This document shows positions 1-5,470 of a stretch of DNA of 7,515 nucleotides, piece after piece (within the stretch, counting starts at the first letter, position 1; every line of letters begins with the position of its first letter). The notes below the pieces were generated by a model that was not told the origin of the DNA, did no database searches, and saw only the letters and a program-made list of their open reading frames with translations. The DNA is from VRUE01 sp033856195. GTDB lineage: Bacteria > Actinomycetota > Thermoleophilia > Solirubrobacterales > 70-9. Where the stretch lies: positions 1 to 7,515 of the forward strand of contig JAWVFL010000058.1 of assembly GCA_033856195.1 (NCBI GenBank). The letters are read 5' to 3'. The position numbers and the translations under genes were made by a program.

Positions 1-2
1 AA

Positions 3-20
3 GAGCGGCTCCCGCCGCTC
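3..20 (-). terminator. Probable intrinsic terminator after the propeller gene (edge-truncated)
   Basis: A perfect 7-bp stem (GAGCGGC / GCCGCTC) with a 4-base loop lies 27 bases past the stop codon of the propeller gene. On the minus strand it is preceded by CAAAA and followed by TT at the window edge, so the U-tract cannot be judged. On the plus strand the same hairpin is followed by GTTTT, so it could also terminate a plus-strand gene arriving from outside the window. Its position directly after the last minus-strand gene fits the end of the operon. Confidence 0.55.
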
Positions 21-47
21 GTTTTGGGAGGGGGCGCCCCGGCCCGC

Positions 48-1610
48 CTACTTGACCAGAATCTTCGCTTTAGCCGAGGTGCCGGGACTGCCTTTGACCG
101 AGAACGTCACTTTGTAAGTGCCGGCGGCCGATTTGCCGACCTTGACCTTCAGCGGCCCGCCGCGTTTGCCGCGACCTTTGAGCTTGCTGAGCGACCGGCA
201 TTTCGGCGCTTTCAGATCGGCCTTGGCTTTCTTCGGGACTTTGACGCAGACGCGCGCTTTGCGGGACTGAATATCCCCCTGGTTGACCGCTTTGACGTTG
301 AACTTCGCCACCCCGCCGGGCTTGACCGTGACCTTCTTCTTCACGTTCAGCTTGACCTTGGCCGATTTCACTTTGACGGCTGCGCTGGCCTGACTCGCGG
401 AGCCGGTCTGGTTCGTCGCGGTCACGGCGCAGGCGTACTGGCCGGCCGATTTCGCCGCGAAGGTCGTCGCGGTGGCGCCCGCGATCGCCACTCCGTTGCG
501 CGTCCACTGGTAGGCGAAAGCTCGGGGCGATTGGTAGACGAAGGACCCGGGGTAGTCAGCGGTCCAACTTCCCGCGGAGCACGACAGCGAGGAGCGCGAT
601 TTAGTCGATCGCGTCACCGTCGGCGCACCGCTGCCGGTTGGGCTCTTCAGGATCACCGGGTCCTGCGGGCCGTGGACCGGGGCCGTGGAGATGTTGATGC
701 CCCCGCCTCCACCGGAGACATTGGCAAAGCCGATTGCGCCGGTTTTTACCGTAGTCCCGCTGTTGTAGTTCCCCCAGTAGAGGCGCCCGATCGACGGATC
801 GAAGGCGAGGCCGTAGGGATTTTTGAAGACGGCACCCGTCATGTTCACATCGCCTCCCCCACCGCCGCCGAGGCTGGCGAACGAGACCCTTTCCCCGGTC
901 TGGTCGAGCCAGTAGATGCGATTGCCGGCAGGATCGACGGAGAGGCCTGTAATGCCTTCCGGCGGAGTGGCTCCAGCCAGGCTGAGAATGCCCCCGCCGC
1001 CGCTGTTGTTGGCGTTGGCGAAGGAGAGGAAGTCGGGGCCAACCGGGGGGCTGTTGGTCCAGTACACGCGGCCCGCGACCGGGTCGAGAGCGAGCTTGTA
1101 GATGTTTTCCAGCGTCGCTCCCGTCGTGTTGAGCGCGCCACCGCCGCTGCCGTCCAGCCTGGCCCAACCGATCGAGTTGGTGCCTCCGGTATTGGTCCAA
1201 TAGACGAGCCTCGTCACCGGATCGACGGCAATGGCCTCCGGCGAATCCACCGGCGCGCCGGGGGCGCTCAATACCCCGGCCCCGCTGCCGTCGAGATTGG
1301 CGAAGATAATCTCGCCGATCCCGCCTGGGCCGCCGCTCGAGCTCGCAATGAAGAGCCTGTTCGTGAGTGAGTCGTACGCTATGCCTTCAGGACTGTCGAG
1401 CGTGACGCCGGTCAGGTTCGCAAGACCACCGCCGCTGCCGTCAACGCTGGCGTAGGAGACCGTGTTATCGCTGTAGTTATCCCAGTAGATGACTTCAGCC
1501 GCTTCGGACTTAGAAGCGATCGAAAGCACTGCGGTGAAGGCAGTAACGAAGACAGCTGCGAAGACCGCAAAGGTCCGTCGAGAGGCAACGCCCCCGGAGA
1601 TCAAGGCCAT
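48..1610 (-). CDS. Secreted YWTD-like beta-propeller protein with Ig-like and Lys-rich C-terminal domains
   Basis: Product of 520 residues, function unknown, predicted to be exported. The start at 1610 is chosen because AGGAAAGGAAC lies just upstream and a typical signal peptide follows: RR at 11-12, a hydrophobic core at about 14-32, and a likely cleavage after A37 or A38. An upstream in-frame start at 1817 would overlap rpmA and add a non-signal-like segment. Residues 41-320 hold six repeats of 45-50 residues with YWTN-type motifs at 41, 86, 136, 182, 232 and 277, each containing a DGSGGG-like glycine loop. This resembles LDL-receptor class B/NHL six-bladed propellers. Residues about 330-414 look Ig-like (C344 and C394, YQW at 367-369, IAGAT at 376-380). 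Residues about 415-520 form a strongly Lys-rich beta-sandwich-like region with C455 and C471, resembling the CARDB/DUF11-type domains of Solirubrobacterales. No catalytic motif is seen. A binding, adhesin or envelope role is inference. The gene starts 13 bases after rpmA, so it is probably co-transcribed with it. Confidence 0.85.
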   Translation of the reverse strand: MALISGGVASRRTFAVFAAVFVTAFTAVLSIASKSEAAEVIYWDNYSDNTVSYASVDGSGGGLANLTGVTLDSPEGIAYDSLTNRLFIASSSGGPGGIGEIIFANLDGSGAGVLSAPGAPVDSPEAIAVDPVTRLVYWTNTGGTNSIGWARLDGSGGGALNTTGATLENIYKLALDPVAGRVYWTNSPPVGPDFLSFANANNSGGGGILSLAGATPPEGITGLSVDPAGNRIYWLDQTGERVSFASLGGGGGGDVNMTGAVFKNPYGLAFDPSIGRLYWGNYNSGTTVKTGAIGFANVSGGGGGINISTAPVHGPQDPVILKSPTGSGAPTVTRSTKSRSSLSCSAGSWTADYPGSFVYQSPRAFAYQWTRNGVAIAGATATTFAAKSAGQYACAVTATNQTGSASQASAAVKVKSAKVKLNVKKKVTVKPGGVAKFNVKAVNQGDIQSRKARVCVKVPKKAKADLKAPKCRSLSKLKGRGKRGGPLKVKVGKSAAGTYKVTFSVKGSPGTSAKAKILVK

Positions 1611-1613
1611 GTT

Positions 1614-1621
1614 TGTTCCTT
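1614..1621 (-). promoter_or_regulatory. Shine-Dalgarno of the propeller gene, beside the rpmA stop
   Basis: Read on the minus strand, the bases before the ATG at 1610 are AGGAAAGGAACAAAC. This gives a purine-rich AAAGGA core about 6 bases from the start. The upstream purines reach the rpmA stop codon at 1624-1626. The site supports the start at 1610 and suggests that ribosomes finishing rpmA could feed the propeller gene. Confidence 0.7.
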
Positions 1622-1623
1622 TC

Positions 1624-1878
1624 CTAGCTGTCTTGAAGAACGGAGATCGTGCGGCCCTTGCGGGCCATCTTGAACTCGACCGTCCCTCGCCGAGTGGCAA
1701 AGATCGTGTGATCCCGCCCAAGCCCGGTGCCGTCCCCGGGCCAGAACCGCGTCCCCCGCTGGCGCACGATGATCTCGCCGCCGGAGACCTTCTGGCCCGC
1801 GAAGACCTTGACCCCAAGCATGTTGGGGTTGGATTCGCGTCCGTTGCGGCTTGAGCCGAGTCCCTTCTTATGAGCCAT
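1624..1878 (-). CDS. rpmA: 50S ribosomal protein L27
   Basis: Product of 84 residues, a usual length for bacterial L27, a large-subunit protein whose N-terminus reaches the peptidyl transferase centre and helps stabilise the tRNA acceptor ends. The family signature is clear: MAHKKGLGSSRNGR at the N-terminus, LGVKVF at 21-26, IIVRQRGTRFWPG at 36-48 and VEFK at 67-70. The protein begins directly at MAHKKG, so it lacks the cleavable N-terminal extension known from Firmicutes L27. The ATG at 1878 is preceded by AAGGA about 9 bases upstream. The start lies inside the end of rplU (11-base overlap), which indicates translational coupling. The histidine usual before PG in the RGTRFHPG motif is tryptophan here, a small family variation. 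Identification is secure. Confidence 0.98.
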   Translation of the reverse strand: MAHKKGLGSSRNGRESNPNMLGVKVFAGQKVSGGEIIVRQRGTRFWPGDGTGLGRDHTIFATRRGTVEFKMARKGRTISVLQDS

Positions 1879-2383
1879 CGTCAGAGTCCTTTTTAGCAGC
1901 CGGTTTTTTGGCAGCCGGTTTTTTCGCTTTGGGAGCAGCTTTTTTCGCGGCCGGTTTTTTGGCTTTGGCCGCTGGTTTCTTCGCAGCCTCTTTTTTCGCC
2001 GCGGGTTTTTTGGCAGCGGCGGGTTTTTTCTCGGCCGGCTCCTCTTTTTTCGCCGCCGCCGGTTTGCGTCCCAGCAGTTTGATCTCGGTCACCTCGAGCT
2101 TGGTCAGCTCGGAGCGGTGGCCGGCACGGCGGCGGTAGCCCTTCTTCGGCTTGTATTTGAAGACCTTGATCTTCGGCCCGCGCAGGTGCTCGGAGACGGT
2201 CGCCTCGACCTTGACCTTCTCCAGCTCTTTTCCTCCGGCGACGACTTCCTTGTCGCGGAACATCACCGGGCGCAGCGTGACTTTGTCGCCCTCTTTGGCG
2301 CTCAGTCGATCGACGAGCAGCGAGGTGCCCTTCTCGACCTTGTACTGCTTGCCACCGGTCTCTATGACTGCGTACGTGTTCAT
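1868..2383 (-). CDS. rplU: 50S ribosomal protein L21 with long Lys/Ala/Pro C-terminal tail
   Basis: Product of 171 residues. Residues 1-105 are a standard L21, an early-assembly 23S rRNA-binding protein of the large subunit: MNTYAVIETGGKQYKV at the N-terminus, and the basic rRNA-binding stretch at 71-91 (KIKVFKYKPKKGYRRRAGHR). L21 is usually about 100-105 residues. Here residues 106-171 are an extra low-complexity tail with six copies of KKPAA (starting at 119, 125, 135, 142, 154 and 159) and a short acidic end, DSDDGS. It looks like actinobacterial histone-like tails (HupB, topoisomerase I) and is presumably disordered and nucleic-acid binding; that role is inference. The ATG overlaps the stop of the RNase gene (ATGA, 4 bases), with AAGGA only 3 bases from the start. 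The gene's end overlaps rpmA by 11 bases. Confidence 0.97.
   Translation of the reverse strand: MNTYAVIETGGKQYKVEKGTSLLVDRLSAKEGDKVTLRPVMFRDKEVVAGGKELEKVKVEATVSEHLRGPKIKVFKYKPKKGYRRRAGHRSELTKLEVTEIKLLGRKPAAAKKEEPAEKKPAAAKKPAAKKEAAKKPAAKAKKPAAKKAAPKAKKPAAKKPAAKKDSDDGS
1904..2050 (-). repeat. Low-complexity repeat encoding the L21 KKPAA tail, with eight A6 tracts
   Basis: This is an imperfect tandem repeat, about 15 bases per unit where regular, encoding KKPAA-type motifs. The plus strand shows eight T6 runs, at 1904-1909, 1919-1924, 1940-1945, 1955-1960, 1991-1996, 2006-2011, 2024-2029 and 2045-2050. On the coding strand these are AAAAAA. The run at 2045-2050 encodes K112-K113 as AAA-AAA. The L21 core uses mainly AAG for lysine, for example in GGKQYKVEKG, so the tail differs in codon use as well as composition. 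This fits expansion of a short repeat. Confidence 0.85.
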
Positions 2384-4221
2384 TCGTCCTTGCCGCTCTG
2401 GGTTGAGCGCGACCTATCGCGACCGCCTCTGCGACCGCGACGGCTACTGCGCGAGGGCGAGGATTCTAGCTGGGCGCCGTTTTCCTCGCCGCCAGCGCCG
2501 TTGGCCGCCTCCCCCTCGGGCAACGACGCCACCGCGGCAGCCCGCTCGACTCGCTCGATCCGCACCAGTTTGCGCTGGCCGACGAAGCGGCCGCCACCGG
2601 TGACGCTGACGATGTAGGAGTCGACGCGGGCGACGGCGTCGTCGGCGTTGTACATGTGCGGCTCGTCGATTTTGACCAGCACCTCCTCGCCGACCTTGAA
2701 GGGCAGCGCCCGCTCCTCGATCTCAGTCCGGCTGCCGGTTTCGACCACCTCGAAGGTGTCGATCGGCAGTGCGTCGCCGCCCTCGAAGTGGAACTGCTTG
2801 CCGGTCTCTTTCTCGAGCTCGGCCAGGCCGCTCTCGGGGTCGATCAGCTCGGCGGCGACCTTGGGATGGACCCTCAGCAGCAGCGCCTCGGCCTCTTTGG
2901 CCCCGGCGGCAATGTCCGGCAGGCGGCGCATCGCGTCGAGCGCAACGGTCTCGGCCGAAAGCACGACGCCTTCGCCCTCGCAGGTCGAGCAGGGCACTGT
3001 GAGGATCTCGCGCACGCCGTCGGTGACGTTCTGGCGGGTCATCTCGACCAGCCCCAGCGGCGAGACCTCGACCACGTAGCTCTTCGACTTGTCGGCGTCG
3101 AGCGCTTTGCGCAGCGTTTTCAGCACCTTGTCGCGGTTGCGTGCCCGTGCCATGTCGATGAAGTCGATGACGATGATGCCGCCGATGTCGCGCAGGCGCA
3201 GCTGCCGCACCGCCTCCTCGGCGGCCTCGGTGTTGACCCGCGTGATCGTCTCCTCGAGGCCACCTTTGCCGCGGCCGGTGAAGCTGCCGCTGTTGACGTC
3301 CATCACGGTCAGCGCCTCGGCGTAGTCGATGATCAGGTAGCCGCCCGAGGCGAGGTCGACGCGCTTGCCGAGGGTCGACTCGATCTCCTTGTCGATCCCC
3401 CACTTCTCGAACAGCGGCTTGCGCTCCTCGTACAGTTCGACGCCGTCGACCAGCTCCGGCGCGGTGCGCTGGAAGAAGCTGGTCACCCGTTCGAACTGCT
3501 TGGGCGAGTCGATGATCGCTTTTTCGAAGTCGCTGAGGAAGACGTCGCGCAGGACCCGCACCGGCAGGTCGGCCTCCTGGAAGACGAGGTCCGGGGCGAC
3601 GATCTGCTCGGTGCGCCGCTCGAGTACGTCGTTGAGCTTGTGCAGGTAGCCGATCTCCCGCACGAAGTCGGCCTTTTTGGCGCCGTGAGCGGCGGTGCGG
3701 ACGATCAGCCCACCCGGGCCTTTGTAGGTGCGGTCGACCATCTTGCGCAAGCGGTCGCGCTCGGGGTCGGCAAGCCGCCGGCTGACGCCGACGCCACTGC
3801 CCTGCGCCGCGTAGACCAGGTAGCGACCGGCGATCGAGACGTTCATCGAAAGCCGCGCGCCCTTGGTCTTTAGCGGATCCTTGACCACCTGCACGACGAT
3901 CTCCTGACCGGGTTTGATCAGCTCGTCGATCCGGCGGCCTTTGCCGCGTCCCCGCTTCGGCGCGGCCTCGCCGCCCGGCAGGACGATCTCGTCGACGTGC
4001 AGGAAGCCGTTGCGCTCGAGGCCGATGTCGACGAAGGCGGCCTCCATGCCGGGCAGGACGTTGTCGACCTTGCCCTTGTAGATGTTGCCGACGATGGAAC
4101 GTCGGCCGCGGCGCTCGATGTAGAGCTCCGCAACGTCGCGTTTGCCGCCTTTCGTCTTCGACTCGAGGACGGCGACGCGGGTCTCGCCACGATCGGCTGA
4201 AACCAGAATTGTCTTTTTCAT
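2380..4221 (-). CDS. rne: Ribonuclease E/G family endoribonuclease
   Basis: Product of 613 residues, an RNase E/G endonuclease that cuts single-stranded A/U-rich RNA in rRNA maturation and mRNA decay in the cytoplasm. Order of parts: an S1-like RNA-binding domain at about 38-128 (IVGNIYKGKV, AAFVDIGLERNGFLH), interrupted by a basic insert at 88-97; the RNase-H-like/5'-sensor region; and the DNase-I-like catalytic core with the presumed Mg-binding aspartates D308 (MDVNSGSFTG) and D353 (VIDFIDM). The Zn-link cysteines are C411 and C414 (PCSTCEGEG). A TRAM-like beta-barrel is likely at about 505-560 (LPFKVGEEVLVKI, ARVDSYIVSVTGG). The last 50 or so residues are low complexity with an Arg/Ser/Gly cluster at 591-606. 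No long degradosome scaffold or large N-terminal extension is present. The start at 4221 begins MKKTILVS, but no strong Shine-Dalgarno precedes it. It overlaps rplU by 4 bases. RNase E versus RNase G naming is uncertain; family membership is secure. Confidence 0.95.
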   Translation of the reverse strand: MKKTILVSADRGETRVAVLESKTKGGKRDVAELYIERRGRRSIVGNIYKGKVDNVLPGMEAAFVDIGLERNGFLHVDEIVLPGGEAAPKRGRGKGRRIDELIKPGQEIVVQVVKDPLKTKGARLSMNVSIAGRYLVYAAQGSGVGVSRRLADPERDRLRKMVDRTYKGPGGLIVRTAAHGAKKADFVREIGYLHKLNDVLERRTEQIVAPDLVFQEADLPVRVLRDVFLSDFEKAIIDSPKQFERVTSFFQRTAPELVDGVELYEERKPLFEKWGIDKEIESTLGKRVDLASGGYLIIDYAEALTVMDVNSGSFTGRGKGGLEETITRVNTEAAEEAVRQLRLRDIGGIIVIDFIDMARARNRDKVLKTLRKALDADKSKSYVVEVSPLGLVEMTRQNVTDGVREILTVPCSTCEGEGVVLSAETVALDAMRRLPDIAAGAKEAEALLLRVHPKVAAELIDPESGLAELEKETGKQFHFEGGDALPIDTFEVVETGSRTEIEERALPFKVGEEVLVKIDEPHMYNADDAVARVDSYIVSVTGGGRFVGQRKLVRIERVERAAAVASLPEGEAANGAGGEENGAQLESSPSRSSRRGRRGGRDRSRSTQSGKDE

Positions 4222-4273
4222 TTTGAGTTAGCTCAGTTCAGATAGGTACGCACGTCCGGGCCCCTTCGAGGGG
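4222..4273 (-). other. rodA-rne intergenic gap with a short GC hairpin
   Basis: This 52-base spacer is the widest gap between genes in the window. A 5-bp hairpin (CCCCT / AGGGG, 3-base loop) at 4261-4273 abuts the rodA stop codon. No T-run follows it in the direction of transcription, so it does not look like an intrinsic terminator. The bases before the RNase ATG (GAGCTAACTCAAA) lack a clear Shine-Dalgarno. No good promoter hexamers were found. It could separate or attenuate expression between the wall genes and the RNA/ribosome genes; that is inference. Confidence 0.4.
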
Positions 4274-5470
4274 TCACCAGGCGAACCTGCCTTTCTGGCT
4301 GAGCCGCGCTTGCATGTGAATGCTCTGCAGGATGCCCACCGCCAGGAAGGTCGCCAGTACAGACGACCCGCCGTAGCTCATCAGCGGTAGGGGAATCCCG
4401 GTGATCGGCATGATCCCCAGGTTCATTCCCACGTTTACGAAAACCTGGAAGAGCAACATGGCGGCGATGCCACCTGCCACCAGGGTTCCGTAGGAGTTCT
4501 TCGAGAGCGTCACAATCCGCAGCGCCCGCCAGATCAGCAGGGCGTATAGGGATAGGACCAAGGCGGCGCCGATGAATCCGTAGCGCTCACCGATCACGGC
4601 AAAGATGAAATCGGTGTGCCGCTCAGGGACAAAGTCGAGCCGCGTTTGGGTGGCCCGATCGCCCCGTCCGGTCTTCTCCCCGGAACCGATGGCGATCTTG
4701 GCCTGGTTTTGCTGGTAGCCCGCGTCGGCGGGGTCCGCGCTGGGATTCAGGAAAGAGGTGAGCCTCTGCTCCTGATAACCCTTGAGGATCGGCGTCCCAA
4801 CTGCGGGCGCCACCACGAGGACCGCCACCGTCAAAACGACGAAGGCTGCGCCGATCACCGCGAAGTGCGTCCAGCGGACGCCCCCCACGTACATCACGGC
4901 GAGTGTGATTGCCCCGAACACCAATGCGGTGCCGAGGTCCGGCTGCAGGAACACAAGCGCTGCCGGTGCCAGCCCGAGGCAGAGGTAGCGCACCGTGCGC
5001 TGCCACTCCGACCCGTTTCTGGCGCCATCGATGACAAAGCCGGCAAGCGCCAAGACGAGCAGCACCTTGCCCAGCTCCGATGGTTGGAAACTGAAGAAGG
5101 GAAGTTCGAAGGCCCGCCGCGAACCGCGCGCGGCGAAGCCGAAGACGAAGACGAGCGAGATGCTGACGCAGAGGAAGGTGTAGATGCCAACCCGCAGCTC
5201 GCGGAAGCGTGAGTAGTCGATGCGGGTGAGCAGATACATGCCGACGATCCCGAGCACGCCGTAGATCGCCTGCCGGTCCACGTAGTAATACGCGTTACCG
5301 GGGACGTCGTGCTTTGTGGCCTCCGCCAGGGTGAAGACGCTGAAGGCGACGAGGGCGGCCGCCGAGAGCGCCAGAGGGCCGTCCATGTAGGGCAGGCCAA
5401 GGCGCTCGGCGATGCCGGGATGGAAGGCGAAGGGCTCGGGCCGGGCCCGGCGTGCGCGGGTGGCGTACAT
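4274..5470 (-). CDS. rodA: SEDS peptidoglycan glycosyltransferase RodA
   Basis: Product of 398 residues, an integral membrane SEDS protein with about ten membrane segments. It polymerises lipid II into glycan strands for lateral-wall growth, working with PBP2. Family signatures seen: FQPSELGK at 128-135, FLQPDLGTA at 174-182, the ERHTDFIFA loop at 283-291 with D287 as the presumed catalytic aspartate, and the C-terminal MNLGIMPITGIPLPLMSYGG stretch at 349-368. The start at 5470 (MYATRAR) overlaps the mrdA stop as TGATG, which implies termination-reinitiation coupling; GGGGGC lies upstream as a weak ribosome site. The reading frame stays open upstream into mrdA, but that part is antisense-like noise. 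The alternative Met29 is less likely. FtsW is the main alternative identity; pairing with a PBP2 and the length favour RodA. The loop before ERHTDF differs from the E. coli pattern (see findings). Confidence 0.95.
   Translation of the reverse strand: MYATRARRARPEPFAFHPGIAERLGLPYMDGPLALSAAALVAFSVFTLAEATKHDVPGNAYYYVDRQAIYGVLGIVGMYLLTRIDYSRFRELRVGIYTFLCVSISLVFVFGFAARGSRRAFELPFFSFQPSELGKVLLVLALAGFVIDGARNGSEWQRTVRYLCLGLAPAALVFLQPDLGTALVFGAITLAVMYVGGVRWTHFAVIGAAFVVLTVAVLVVAPAVGTPILKGYQEQRLTSFLNPSADPADAGYQQNQAKIAIGSGEKTGRGDRATQTRLDFVPERHTDFIFAVIGERYGFIGAALVLSLYALLIWRALRIVTLSKNSYGTLVAGGIAAMLLFQVFVNVGMNLGIMPITGIPLPLMSYGGSSVLATFLAVGILQSIHMQARLSQKGRFAW

Noticed and set aside
24..1370. Long plus-strand open frame of 448 codons opposite the propeller gene
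   Set aside because: It is antisense to a gene with clear repeats, a signal peptide and a ribosome site. Long antisense frames are common in high-GC DNA. Its translation shows no family signature.
1611..1817. Longer propeller protein starting at 1817
   Set aside because: It would overlap most of rpmA, has a non-signal Arg/Ser-rich start, and the downstream ATG at 1610 has a good ribosome site directly before a signal peptide.
1904..2050. Programmed -1 frameshift site at the A6 tracts in rplU
   Set aside because: The tracts sit in frame as AAA-AAA followed by a non-A base, which is not the canonical X XXY YYZ arrangement, and no overlapping downstream frame of interest was seen.
2656..3873. 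Plus-strand open frame of 405 codons opposite the RNase gene
   Set aside because: The minus strand encodes an intact RNase E/G with all key residues; the plus frame is an antisense shadow with no recognisable domain.
4224..4275. tRNA-like look of the rodA-rne gap (TAGCTCAG like a D-arm, TTCGA like a T-loop)
   Set aside because: The spacing between the two motifs is about 10 bases too short, the GG of the D-loop is missing and no acceptor stem pairs.
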